Counted from the stretch's first letter, positions 1 to 6,904 are shown. The stretch: 16,580 nt of DNA from Sphingobacteriaceae bacterium (GCA_021740025.1 JAIPAN010000008.1:1-16580), one strand, 5' to 3'. Notes: generated by a model not told the origin, from the letters alone. Translations and numbers: made by a program.

Positions 1-686
1 TCGATACCTAGAGGTTTACCAATTTGGTCATATCCAAAATCAAACAAATCGTCTTTGATTTGAAAAGCAATGCCAATTTTTTCACCAAACAAGCGCATAC
101 GTTCAATTTCTTCTTCCGTAGCCCCAGCCGAAGCGGCGCCGCAGGCGCAGCAAGAAGCAATCAAGGAAGCTGTTTTTTTACGAATCACTTCAAAATAAAC
201 GGCTTCATCAATATCTAATTTACGGGCTTTTTCTAATTGCAAAAGTTCTCCTTCGCTCATTTGTTGTACCGCTTCTGATACAATTTTTAGCAAGCGATGA
301 TCTTCATTATTTACAGAAAGTAATAGGCCTTTTGCCAAGAGATAATCACCAACCAATACGGCAATTTTATTTTTCCAAAGGGCATTTATTGAGAAAAAAC
401 CTCTCCGCTGATAGGCATCGTCTACCACATCGTCGTGCACCAAAGTAGCCGTGTGTAACAACTCTACCAAGGCTGCTCCGCGGTAACTGGCTTCTGTTAT
501 ACCTCCGCAAAAGTTAGCAGTGGAGAGCACAAACATGGGGCGTATTTGCTTGCCTTTGCGTTTCAGTATGTATCGGGTAATGCGATCGAGCAGCGGGGTG
601 GTGGTGGTCATTGATTCTTTAAACTTCTTCTCAAAAGTTTGCAGTTCGGTAGCAATTGGTTTCTGAAGGGCGGCCAGTTTAATCAT
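1..686 (-). CDS. Polyprenyl (all-trans) diphosphate synthase, C-terminus cut by window edge
   Basis: Class I trans-isoprenyl diphosphate synthase. It adds isopentenyl diphosphate units to an allylic diphosphate in the cytosol, in Bacteroidota usually to build the menaquinone side chain. I see 228 codons from ATG at 686. The first Asp-rich motif DDVVD is at residues 85-89, preceded by the substrate-binding GKQIRP at 45-50. The second motif DDLFD is at 212-216. Both Mg-diphosphate sites are therefore present and only about the last 100 residues of a roughly 325-residue family are missing. Chain length, and so the choice between IspB/HepT-like and GGPP synthase, cannot be read safely, and I give no symbol. 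It is read away from the tRNA-Ser unit and has its own -7 element at 707-714. Confidence 0.93.
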   Translation of the reverse strand, partial: MIKLAALQKPIATELQTFEKKFKESMTTTTPLLDRITRYILKRKGKQIRPMFVLSTANFCGGITEASYRGAALVELLHTATLVHDDVVDDAYQRRGFFSINALWKNKIAVLVGDYLLAKGLLLSVNNEDHRLLKIVSEAVQQMSEGELLQLEKARKLDIDEAVYFEVIRKKTASLIASCCACGAASAGATEEEIERMRLFGEKIGIAFQIKDDLFDFGYDQIGKPLGI

Positions 687-690
687 AGGT

Positions 691-704
691 AGGCTTTACA
701 GCCT
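691..704 (-). promoter_or_regulatory. Short stem-loop in the 5' leader of the polyprenyl synthase mRNA
   Basis: The minus strand reads AGGCT-GTAA-AGCCT: a perfect 5-bp stem closed by GUAA, a GNRA-type tetraloop. It spans almost the whole predicted leader, ending 4 bases before the ATG. It could protect the 5' end or modulate initiation. The structure is seen in the sequence; the role is inferred. Confidence 0.35.
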
Positions 705-706
705 TG

Positions 707-714
707 CAAACTTA
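707..714 (-). promoter_or_regulatory. -7 promoter element of the polyprenyl synthase gene
   Basis: On the minus strand this reads TAAGTTTG, an exact match to the Bacteroidota -7 consensus TAnnTTTG, 20 bases before the ATG at 686. I find no clear TTG -33 box at the usual 17-23 base spacing. Transcription would start near 702-704, giving a leader of about 16-18 bases. Confidence 0.55.
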
Positions 715-744
715 CACAATTGGAGGGTATTTTGTTCGTTTTCA

Positions 745-788
745 GGTTTAAAAAAACAAAAAAACCATCATTTAAAAATGATGGTTTT
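745..788 (-). terminator. Rho-independent terminator after tRNA-Ser
   Basis: The 13-bp inverted repeat 761-773 / 776-788 forms an A/T-rich hairpin with a tiny nominal loop. On the minus strand it is followed by a long T-rich tract (745-760). It starts 9 bases after the encoded CCA end of the tRNA, so it closes the tatD-ansA-tRNA unit. Confidence 0.8.
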
Positions 789-797
789 AGTATAAAT

Positions 798-887
798 TGG
801 CGGAGAAAGAGGGATTCGAACCCTCGATACCCTTACGAGTATACCAGCTTTCCAAGCTGGCTCATTCGACCACTCTGACATCTCTCC
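798..887 (-). tRNA. tRNA-Ser(GGA)
   Basis: Full cloverleaf on the minus strand. The 7-bp acceptor stem begins GGAGAGA and includes G-T pairs. The anticodon stem CCAGC/GCTGG encloses loop TTGGAAA with anticodon GGA (851-853), which reads UCC and UCU. The long variable arm and the T arm GAGGGTTCGAATCCCTC identify a class II serine tRNA. Discriminator G at 801 is followed by an encoded CCA (800-798). It lies 19 bases downstream of the ansA stop with no terminator between, so it is probably co-transcribed with ansA and released by RNase P and 3' processing. Confidence 0.97.
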
Positions 888-906
888 GTTTGGGAGGACA
901 AAAGTA

Positions 907-1926
907 TTAATTTTCTGTTAATTCGCCTCGTAAATTTAATTCGAGTAGGCGGGCTACCACGTCCATGGGTTTACCCGAACCCAATAAAAACATCAGTTTG
1001 GTAACTGCTGCTTCAAAGGTCATATCGTAACCACTAACCACGCCCATTTCTTTAAGCTGAATACTGGTTTCGTAACGGCCCAATTCTACAGATCCACCCC
1101 GGCATTGCGAAATGTCTAAAATGAGTTTTCCATGAGCAATGGTCCGCCGTAAAGAATCTAAAAAAACTGGATCGGTGGTGGTATTCCCGGAGCCATAGGT
1201 TTCCATAATAATGGCTTTGCAATCGGAATCTAACACCGAATCGACTATTTTTTGACTGATTCCTGGATATAGTTTAAGAACAGCCACTGAGCTATCAAAC
1301 TCCTTGTGTACCTTAAGCGGTTTATCTAAAGGCACAGCAATGGCATTGCTAAAAAAATCAAGATGCACGCCAGCTTCGGCCAATAAGGGGTAGTTTGGAG
1401 ATTGGAAAGCCTCGAATTTGGCCGAATTGTATTTGGTGGCACGGTTACCTCGTAATAATTGGTAATCGAAAAAGATGCATACTTCTGGTACCACGGCGGT
1501 ATCTTCAAACTTCTCCGATGCAATGAGAATAGCGGTAATTAAATTTTCACGGGCATCGTTTCTAATTTCATCAATCGGCAATTGTGAACCAGTGAATACC
1601 ACAGGTTTGGCCAATCCTTCAAGCATAAAGCTTAATGCCGAGGTGGTAAAAGCCATCGTATCGGAGCCGTGTAACACCACAAAACCATCGTATTGATTAT
1701 AATTTTTTTCGATAAGTTCGGCTAGGGCAAGCCAAATTTTGGGATTCATATCCGAAGAATCGATAATAGGGTTAAACGAATGTACCGTTAATCGGTGTTC
1801 CATACGCTCCAACTCGGGGGCATTTCGTTTAATTTGCTCGAAATTCAGGGGCAGGAGTACCCCGCTTTGTTTATCTTTCACCATGCCAATGGTTCCGCCG
1901 GTGTATATGATTAAGATATTGGCCAT
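907..1926 (-). CDS. ansA: Type I (cytoplasmic) L-asparaginase
   Basis: Hydrolyses L-asparagine to aspartate and ammonia. The 339 residues match the length of bacterial type I enzymes. The N-terminal motif TGGTIG at 9-14 carries the nucleophile Thr12. The second active-site segment HGSDTM at 86-91 supplies the Asp89 relay; Ser88 occupies a position that is Thr in the E. coli enzymes. A conserved ATK segment with the active-site lysine follows near residue 160. There is no signal peptide, in keeping with a cytosolic type I enzyme. The gene starts 26 bases after the tatD stop and is followed 19 bases later by tRNA-Ser, so the three probably share a transcript. Assignment to the asparaginase family is certain; strict asparagine specificity is inferred from the family. 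Confidence 0.95.
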   Translation of the reverse strand: MANILIIYTGGTIGMVKDKQSGVLLPLNFEQIKRNAPELERMEHRLTVHSFNPIIDSSDMNPKIWLALAELIEKNYNQYDGFVVLHGSDTMAFTTSALSFMLEGLAKPVVFTGSQLPIDEIRNDARENLITAILIASEKFEDTAVVPEVCIFFDYQLLRGNRATKYNSAKFEAFQSPNYPLLAEAGVHLDFFSNAIAVPLDKPLKVHKEFDSSVAVLKLYPGISQKIVDSVLDSDCKAIIMETYGSGNTTTDPVFLDSLRRTIAHGKLILDISQCRGGSVELGRYETSIQLKEMGVVSGYDMTFEAAVTKLMFLLGSGKPMDVVARLLELNLRGELTEN

Positions 1927-1952
1927 GGTTTTCGTTTTAACAAATATCGCAA

Positions 1953-2720
1953 CTAAATGCCAAATATTTTTGTGGAATTTTCGGTAGTAATGCGTGCTAC
2001 TTCTTCAATACTAATTTGATGCAAATCGGCTACTTTTTGGGCAATGTGCAATAAATAAGCACTCTCATTTGGCTTTCCTCTAAATGGTACAGGAGCTAAG
2101 TAGGGCGAATCAGTTTCAAGCACTAAATTTTCGAGAGGCATCTGTGCTACTACCGCATCTAGCCCCGAATTTTTATAAGTAACTACGCCACCAATACCCA
2201 AATAAAAGCCGAGTTCAATTATTTTTTTGGCTTGTTCCAGCGTTCCGGTAAAGCAGTGAAAAATGCCCCGTAGTTTCTCATCGCGGTGTTTTAGTAGCAC
2301 GGCATATACTTCTTCAAAAGCATCTCTACAATGAATGACAATGGGTAGGTTTAAGTCCTTGGCCCAGGAAATTTGCGTTTCAAACGCTTCTATTTGTTTT
2401 GCTAGCGTAGTTTTATCCCAATACAAATCAATGCCAATTTCGCCAATGGCATAAATTTTTTGCGCCGGGATAGCCGCATAAATACTAGCCAATTCTTCTT
2501 TATACGTTTCTTTTACATCGCAGGGATGCAAACCTAACATCGGAAAACAATGTTCGGGATATGAAGCAGCCAAGTTCATTACCAAAGGAATGGAAGTGGT
2601 ATCTACATTCGGGAGAAATAATCTAGTAACTTCATTATCCAAAGAGCGTTGCATGAGCGCCGCTAAAGACTCTGGGTCGGTTTCGTAATATAAATGGGTA
2701 TGCGTATCGGTAAGAACCAT
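1953..2720 (-). CDS. tatD: TatD-family metal-dependent hydrolase / DNase
   Basis: TIM-barrel amidohydrolase-type nuclease; family members are Mg-dependent 3'-5' DNases acting in DNA repair and turnover. All expected metal ligands are visible in the 255 residues: HTH at 7-9, Glu94 in the GEIGID motif, His130 in VIHCRD, His155 in FHCFTG and Asp204 in ETDSPYL. Length is typical. The ATG at 2720 is the only reasonable start, because the metal-binding HxH lies seven residues in. The start is just 15 bases from the terminator of the upstream FKBP gene, and a -7 element (2725-2732) ends 4 bases before the ATG, suggesting a leaderless message. The family includes several paralogues (TatD, YcfH, YjjV); the exact orthologue is not decided. 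Confidence 0.93.
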   Translation of the reverse strand: MVLTDTHTHLYYETDPESLAALMQRSLDNEVTRLFLPNVDTTSIPLVMNLAASYPEHCFPMLGLHPCDVKETYKEELASIYAAIPAQKIYAIGEIGIDLYWDKTTLAKQIEAFETQISWAKDLNLPIVIHCRDAFEEVYAVLLKHRDEKLRGIFHCFTGTLEQAKKIIELGFYLGIGGVVTYKNSGLDAVVAQMPLENLVLETDSPYLAPVPFRGKPNESAYLLHIAQKVADLHQISIEEVARITTENSTKIFGI

Positions 2721-2724
2721 GCAA

Positions 2725-2732
2725 CAAAACTA
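2725..2732 (-). promoter_or_regulatory. -7 promoter element directly upstream of tatD
   Basis: The minus strand reads TAGTTTTG, an exact TAnnTTTG match, then TTGC, then ATG. Only 15 bases separate the tatD start from the preceding terminator, so this is the natural promoter position. It would put the transcription start at or beside the start codon. No clear -33 box is seen, since that region is the terminator hairpin. Confidence 0.5.
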
Positions 2733-2735
2733 CAT

Positions 2736-2770
2736 AAAAAAAGCCCTTCCGAAAATCGGAAGGGCTTTTC
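2736..2770 (-). terminator. Rho-independent terminator after the FKBP lipoprotein gene
   Basis: Stem 2741-2752 (AAGCCCTTCCGA) pairs with 2756-2767 around an AAA loop. The minus-strand read-out ends in seven T residues (2735-2741 complement). It sits 18 bases after the stop of the FKBP gene and separates the nrnA-FKBP unit from tatD. Confidence 0.9.
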
Positions 2771-2785
2771 TATACAATCAATACA

Positions 2786-3727
2786 TTATTTTTTTGGTGC
2801 AAGGGCTGGTGCAGCGGTCGCTTTAATTACTTTTAAAATTTCCAAATCGAATACCAATGGAGTATACGGTGGAATGAGTTGGCTTCCTTGTTCACCATAA
2901 CCCAATGACGATGGCATAACTACGGTCACTTTGGTTCCAGCTGGGAATGACATCAAGGCTTCGTCGAAACCAGGAATGCTTTTTTGCATACCCACCATAG
3001 TGCTCATTGGTTCATATGGTCTTCCTTGGATGAATTTACCTGCCTTTTTTGCTTCGGCTGCAATATTGGTATCGAATAATTTATCGCTAAAAAATTTACC
3101 TACATAATTTACTACCACACTATCGCCGGCTATTGCTTTTTCGCCTGATCCGGTTTTGGTAACTTGATAGCCCAAGCCAGATGGAGTTGTAGTTAATTTT
3201 AAACCTTTGGCAGCAACATATGCTTTAATTTTTGCAGGTTCAGCTTTTTTAACCGCTTCTGCATCTTTTTTGATATAGTCGTTAATTTGGTTGGTAAAGG
3301 TTTGGTCGTCTAACTTGCCTTTCGGAATTACCTTTTCAATTTTTACAGAGAAAATTAAGAAATGATCGTCTTTAGCAAAGGGTGGTTTTGGTTGACCTGT
3401 TTTTAAGGCAAGGGTATCTAAGTTGATTTTAAATGTAGCACTATCGCCTTCGCTCAACATCGCAAATGCGCTGAACAAATCGCCTTTAAATTGTGATTTT
3501 TGAGCAGATAAAAATGCTGGGCGACCGGTATCATCGGTACTAAATAATACCGAATCTTTCTCTGTTTTTTGCGTTCCTGAAACTACAAAAAAGTCGCCTT
3601 CTTTAATAGTTGGACCATCTTTATCGGTATGAATAGCATATTGTAAACCGCCATCGCCGGTTTTAAATTGAGTACATGCACTAAGTGCTAGCGCCAAAAG
3701 GCTTAATAATACTAAGGGTTTTTTCAT
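2786..3727 (-). CDS. FKBP-type peptidyl-prolyl isomerase lipoprotein with two FKBP-like units
   Basis: Predicted envelope lipoprotein that catalyses cis-trans isomerisation of Xaa-Pro bonds in exported proteins. The 313-residue product has a lipoprotein signal peptide with lipobox LSAC, cleaved before Cys18. A complete FKBP domain fills about 182-302, with a VNYVG strand, IPGFDEALMSF and the terminal FDLEIL strand. Residues 27-133 look like a second, degenerate FKBP fold (GLQY..., EGDFF, FSVKIEKV) lacking the usual active-site pattern. A short Ala/Pro/Lys tail ends the protein. It starts 17 bases after the nrnA stop and ends in a terminator. Flavobacteria carry the gliding-associated FKBP lipoprotein GldI in what I recall as a similar neighbourhood; orthology is possible but unproven, so I give no symbol. 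Confidence 0.9.
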   Translation of the reverse strand: MKKPLVLLSLLALALSACTQFKTGDGGLQYAIHTDKDGPTIKEGDFFVVSGTQKTEKDSVLFSTDDTGRPAFLSAQKSQFKGDLFSAFAMLSEGDSATFKINLDTLALKTGQPKPPFAKDDHFLIFSVKIEKVIPKGKLDDQTFTNQINDYIKKDAEAVKKAEPAKIKAYVAAKGLKLTTTPSGLGYQVTKTGSGEKAIAGDSVVVNYVGKFFSDKLFDTNIAAEAKKAGKFIQGRPYEPMSTMVGMQKSIPGFDEALMSFPAGTKVTVVMPSSLGYGEQGSQLIPPYTPLVFDLEILKVIKATAAPALAPKK

Positions 3728-3744
3728 TTGTTTTAAGATATAAT

Positions 3745-4755
3745 TTATTGCAATAATAAGGTTTTATAGGTTGGTAATAAAGTTTTAAAGGTTTCAATAG
3801 TTTTTTCGAACGAATCGTCGGAAGCCCCACCTGCTGCATTGCGGTGTCCACCTCCATTAAAATATTTCTTACAAATTTCATTTGCCGGAAAATCGCCAGT
3901 AGAACGTAACGATAGTTTTACCCGATCTGGGCGTTCAATTATAAGGGCTGCCAATCGGATGCCGTTTATAGCTAATCCGTAGTTTACCAAACCTTCGGTA
4001 TCGCCAGTAGTAATGGTAAACATGGCCAAATCTTCTTTGGAAACGGTAATTAAGGAAGTATTGTATTCCTCAAACACTTTTAAACGGTTGCTTAAACAAT
4101 GGCCTAAAAATTTCAAGCGGCTTTCGGTAGAGGTATCGTATACCAATTGGTGAATACGGGCATTTTCTGCACCTTTTTCAATTAAATTAGCCACAATACG
4201 GTGTACAGCAGCGGTAGTGTTTGGGAAACGGAACGAACCCGAATCAGTCATAATGCCGGTATATAAACAGTTGGCTACATCTTTATTGATAAGCTCCGAC
4301 TCGGCCATAAAGTCTACAATAAAATCGTACACCAATTGGGCAGCAGAGCAGGCATTTACATCCCACAATCTAAAATCATCAAAATCTTCGGGATCTAAGT
4401 GATGGTCGATCATCACTTTTTTAGCAGACGATGCAGCTACACATTCACCCAATTCGTTGATTCGAGATAAGGCATTAAAATCTACACAGAAAATTAAATC
4501 GGCATTGGCCACCAATTTTTTGCTCTCGGCTACTTTATCGGTATAAATGAGTACTTCGCAATTATTGGGCAACCAATGTAAGAATATCGGATAATCTGTA
4601 GGGGTAATAACATGAACATGATGCCCCTTTTGTAACAAATAATTGTATAAACCCAATGAAGAACCCATGGCATCGCCATCGGGCTTATGATGGGTAGTAA
4701 TTACAATGTTTTTTGGCTCGGCCAAAAGTGTTTTTAATGCTGCTATATTTACCAT
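3745..4755 (-). CDS. nrnA: DHH/DHHA1 phosphoesterase, NrnA-like oligoribonuclease / pAp phosphatase
   Basis: Mn-dependent phosphoesterase of the DHH superfamily. NrnA enzymes degrade short oligoribonucleotides and hydrolyse 3'-phosphoadenosine 5'-phosphate. From ATG at 4755 the protein has 336 residues. Motif I HHKPDGDAMGSS is at 22-33 (Asp26, Asp28), an Asp-containing CVDF segment at 90-93, the signature DHH at 117-119, TDSGSF at 170-175, and the C-terminal DHHA1 glycine motif GGGHRNAAGG at 301-310. I prefer the ATG over a TTG 18 bases upstream, because that TTG lies inside the predicted -7 element. The gene is first in a two-gene unit with the FKBP lipoprotein and is divergent from ndk. Substrate preference (nanoRNA, pAp or cyclic dinucleotide product) cannot be read from sequence. 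Confidence 0.9.
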   Translation of the reverse strand: MVNIAALKTLLAEPKNIVITTHHKPDGDAMGSSLGLYNYLLQKGHHVHVITPTDYPIFLHWLPNNCEVLIYTDKVAESKKLVANADLIFCVDFNALSRINELGECVAASSAKKVMIDHHLDPEDFDDFRLWDVNACSAAQLVYDFIVDFMAESELINKDVANCLYTGIMTDSGSFRFPNTTAAVHRIVANLIEKGAENARIHQLVYDTSTESRLKFLGHCLSNRLKVFEEYNTSLITVSKEDLAMFTITTGDTEGLVNYGLAINGIRLAALIIERPDRVKLSLRSTGDFPANEICKKYFNGGGHRNAAGGASDDSFEKTIETFKTLLPTYKTLLLQ

Positions 4756-4770
4756 GTGTGAATCTAAACG

Positions 4771-4802
4771 CAAATCTATTAAAAAGCAGCAGCATAGCGC
4801 AA
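4771..4802 (-). promoter_or_regulatory. Promoter of the nrnA-FKBP unit
   Basis: On the minus strand a -33 TTG (4800-4802) is followed after 21 bases by TAGATTTG (4771-4778), an exact match to TTG-N17-23-TAnnTTTG. The element ends 15 bases before the ATG, giving a leader of about 10-11 bases. It also rules out the TTG codon at 4773-4771 as the start. Confidence 0.7.
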
Positions 4803-4885
4803 TTTATAGCTGTAAATTCAATTATAATAAAATAACATAGGGGTTAATTTTTTGCAAATCGGTAGGTAATTACATACTAAAGGCG

Positions 4886-4893
4886 TATTTTTG
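4886..4893 (+). promoter_or_regulatory. -7 promoter element of ndk
   Basis: TATTTTTG, an exact TAnnTTTG match, ends 17 bases before the ndk ATG. No TTG occurs at the ideal -33 distance; the nearest is 31 bases upstream. The leader that follows is A/T-rich and lacks a Shine-Dalgarno sequence. Confidence 0.6.
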
Positions 4894-4910
4894 CCCTAAA
4901 TTTAAAAAAC

Positions 4911-5330
4911 ATGGCAACAAATAGAACTTTTACAATGATTAAGCCCGATGCTGTTAAAAACGGACATATTGGTGCTATTTTGAATGATATTACAACAGGT
5001 GGATTTAAAATCATCGCTTTAAAATACACGCATTTAAGTGCTGAAAAAGCTGGTGAGTTTTATGCAGTACATAAAGAACGTCCGTTTTATGGCGAATTAG
5101 TAAATTTTATGTCATCAGGACCGATTGTGGCGGCCATTTTAGAAAAAGACAATGCCATTGAAGATTTTAGAAAATTAATTGGCAATACCGATCCGGCTAA
5201 AGCCGATGCAGGTACTATTCGTAATAAATACGCGAAATCTATTGATGCCAATGCAGTTCACGGATCTGATTCTGACGAGAATGCAGCCATTGAAGGAAAC
5301 TTTTTCTTCTCAGCTTTCGAACGTTTCTAG
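4911..5330 (+). CDS. ndk: Nucleoside diphosphate kinase
   Basis: Transfers the gamma phosphate of ATP to other nucleoside diphosphates through a phosphohistidine, balancing NTP and dNTP pools in the cytosol. At 139 residues it has the standard NDK length. FTMIKPDAV at 7-15 supplies Lys11, and the active-site block NAVHGSDS at 114-121 contains the phospho-acceptor His117. The C-terminal [12 protein letters not shown] is characteristic of the subunit interface region. It is a single-gene unit with its own -7 element and a strong terminator shared with the convergent DUF721 gene. Nothing is unusual in composition or length. Confidence 0.98.
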   Translation: MATNRTFTMIKPDAVKNGHIGAILNDITTGGFKIIALKYTHLSAEKAGEFYAVHKERPFYGELVNFMSSGPIVAAILEKDNAIEDFRKLIGNTDPAKADAGTIRNKYAKSIDANAVHGSDSDENAAIEGNFFFSAFERF

Positions 5331-5346
5331 TCGAACTAAGCCTTAC

Positions 5347-5379
5347 AAAAAAGCCCCCTGAATACAGGGGGCTTTTTTT
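5347..5379. terminator. Bidirectional terminator between ndk and the DUF721 gene
   Basis: The GC-rich hairpin AAAAAAGCCCCCTG / CAGGGGGCTTTTTT (5347-5360 and 5365-5378) has loop AATA and T runs on both strands. It begins 16 bases after the ndk stop. On the other strand the hairpin abuts the stop codon of the DUF721 gene (5378-5380), so it can end transcripts from both sides. Confidence 0.9.
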
Positions 5380-5668
5380 ATAACAATACAATTTCTACAA
5401 TCACTTCTACCCCAGCCCGCTCGTTCATTTTTTCGATAATTTGAGAGCGCATCATCATCAGCTCATTTTTAATTACCGACGATTCTACACGCACAAATAA
5501 TTTTTTTTGGCGGATATAGAGTTCTTTGGTGCGGTTTGCAATGGCAGCGCCCATCATTTCGGGCCAAGCGGCAATAAGTGCTGTTTCATCGAACTTTTGT
5601 TGCAGTTTGTATACCAGCAACAACTGATCCATGGCTTCTTTTATCGATTTATCGTTGGGCTTACGCAT
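5378..5668 (-). CDS. DUF721 / DciA-like protein (probable replicative helicase loader)
   Basis: Small basic protein of 96 residues belonging to the DUF721 family. It shows the conserved early W-P-E-M-M-G segment (AAWPEMMGAAIANRT, about 34-48), then the LYIRQKKLFVRVESSVIKNEL strand-helix region at 50-70 and a final beta strand. In other phyla DUF721 proteins include DciA, which loads the replicative DnaB helicase. The ATG overlaps the end of recF by 8 bases, so translation is probably coupled, and the recF-DUF721 pairing is a known arrangement in several lineages. This is a minimal version with just the core domain. Family membership is well supported; the helicase-loading role here is inferred. 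Confidence 0.82.
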   Translation of the reverse strand: MRKPNDKSIKEAMDQLLLVYKLQQKFDETALIAAWPEMMGAAIANRTKELYIRQKKLFVRVESSVIKNELMMMRSQIIEKMNERAGVEVIVEIVLL

Positions 5669-6770
5669 CTTTTTGGCTCACTTGGCCATTTTCTACGTTA
5701 AAAATACGCACCTGTTCCCCAATTTCATCAAAAATAGCTTGAATGCGCTCAGAACTTGTATCGGTGATGAAGATTTGACCAAAATCGTGGTCGGATACTT
5801 TTTTCATCAATTTTTTCGTGCGCAAATCATCCAATTTGTCAAAAATATCATCGAGCAATAAAATGGGTTCAAAGTCCTTTTGCTGTTTTAAATACGTGTA
5901 TTGGGCTAATTTTAACGCAATTAAAAACGATTTTTGCTGGCCCTGAGAACCAAACTTTTTAAGCGGCATGCCGTGTATACTAAATACCAAATCGTCTTTA
6001 TGCACCCCGGCATTGGTGCGCTCCAACACCCTATCTTTTTCTACATGTTTTTTAAGCAAATTGGCTAAACTATCGTTGTTTAATTGCGATTCGTACACCA
6101 GCGATACGCGTTCTGCATCGTCGCTTAAAAAAGAATAATGCTTATTAAATACTTCCTCAAAGGTTTCCATAAATTTTTGACGCTTGGCAAAAATATGAGA
6201 ACCTAAAGTCACTAACTGTTCATCGTAAATTTCTAATAAAGTGGGGTCGTAAGCGCCAGTATGTGCAATTTGCTTCAGCAAAGCATTTCGGTTGGCCAAG
6301 CACTTATTGTACTGTATAACCTCATCTAAATATTGCCTATCAGTTTGGCTAATGGCATTATCCAGAAATTTTCTGCGCTCTTCACTCCCCTCCATTATAA
6401 TGCTCACATCATAGGGCGAAATCATCACTAAAGGAAAAATTCCTACATGATCAGCCAACCTCGGATATTCTTTTTTATTACGTTTAAATTGTTTTTTTTG
6501 ATTGCGCTTTAAGGAACACGCAATCACCTCTTTTTTACCCTCCAACTCAAAATCACCCTGAATCATAAAAAAATCGGCAGCCTGCCTAATTTGTTGTGTA
6601 TCTATCGGGTTGAAGTAACTTTTACACAAAGAGAGGTAATGAATACCATCGAGTAAATTGGTTTTACCAGCACCATTATTGCCTGTAAAAGCGTTTATTG
6701 TTGGCGAAAAAGCTAAACTAGCTTCTTCGTAATTTTTAAAATTGATAATAGATAAACGCTGTAACCACAT
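5661..6770 (-). CDS. recF: DNA replication and repair protein RecF
   Basis: SMC-like ATPase that binds gapped DNA and, with RecO and RecR, helps load RecA at stalled forks and gaps. The 369 residues match the family. Order of motifs: N-terminal LxxxNFKNY strand at 6-14, Walker A GNNGAGKTN at 30-38, the family segment SPYDVSIIMEGSEERRKFLD at 118-137, ABC signature FGSQGQQKS at 273-281, and Walker B LLLDDIFDKLD at 304-314. It has its own -7 element (6787-6794) and is divergent from the TPR gene. Its last codons overlap the DUF721 gene. It is not flanked by dnaN or gyrB here, unlike the classical origin cluster. Confidence 0.97.
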   Translation of the reverse strand: MWLQRLSIINFKNYEEASLAFSPTINAFTGNNGAGKTNLLDGIHYLSLCKSYFNPIDTQQIRQAADFFMIQGDFELEGKKEVIACSLKRNQKKQFKRNKKEYPRLADHVGIFPLVMISPYDVSIIMEGSEERRKFLDNAISQTDRQYLDEVIQYNKCLANRNALLKQIAHTGAYDPTLLEIYDEQLVTLGSHIFAKRQKFMETFEEVFNKHYSFLSDDAERVSLVYESQLNNDSLANLLKKHVEKDRVLERTNAGVHKDDLVFSIHGMPLKKFGSQGQQKSFLIALKLAQYTYLKQQKDFEPILLLDDIFDKLDDLRTKKLMKKVSDHDFGQIFITDTSSERIQAIFDEIGEQVRIFNVENGQVSQKDA

Positions 6771-6786
6771 AATTTTTAAGAGAAAT

Positions 6787-6794
6787 CAAAGGTA
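6787..6794 (-). promoter_or_regulatory. -7 promoter element of recF
   Basis: The minus strand reads TACCTTTG, an exact TAnnTTTG match, ending 16 bases before the recF ATG at 6770. The closest upstream TTG is 28 bases away, so no canonical -33 box is visible. Confidence 0.5.
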
Positions 6795-6852
6795 CCATTT
6801 TCTATTTTTTAAAGCCCGTACTCAAAAAAAATAAGCGTAAAAATTTAAATTG

Positions 6853-6882
6853 TTGATACTTATGGGTAAAACTGTATTTTTG
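6853..6882 (+). promoter_or_regulatory. Promoter of the TPR membrane protein gene
   Basis: TTG (6853-6855), 19 bases, then TATTTTTG (6875-6882): a full match to the Bacteroidota two-part promoter at ideal spacing. The leader to the ATG at 6905 is about 18 bases, A/T-rich, without a Shine-Dalgarno sequence. Confidence 0.75.
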
Positions 6883-6904
6883 CTTCTTCAAAATTTTATA
6901 AAGC

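Noticed and set aside
24..218. Small plus-strand frame within the polyprenyl synthase
   Set aside because: Antisense to a gene with both Asp-rich motifs; no promoter or family resemblance.
1941..1948. GATATTTG between tatD and ansA as a separate ansA promoter
   Set aside because: Only seven of eight consensus positions, no -33 TTG at usable spacing, and just 26 bases between genes; co-transcription is the simpler reading.
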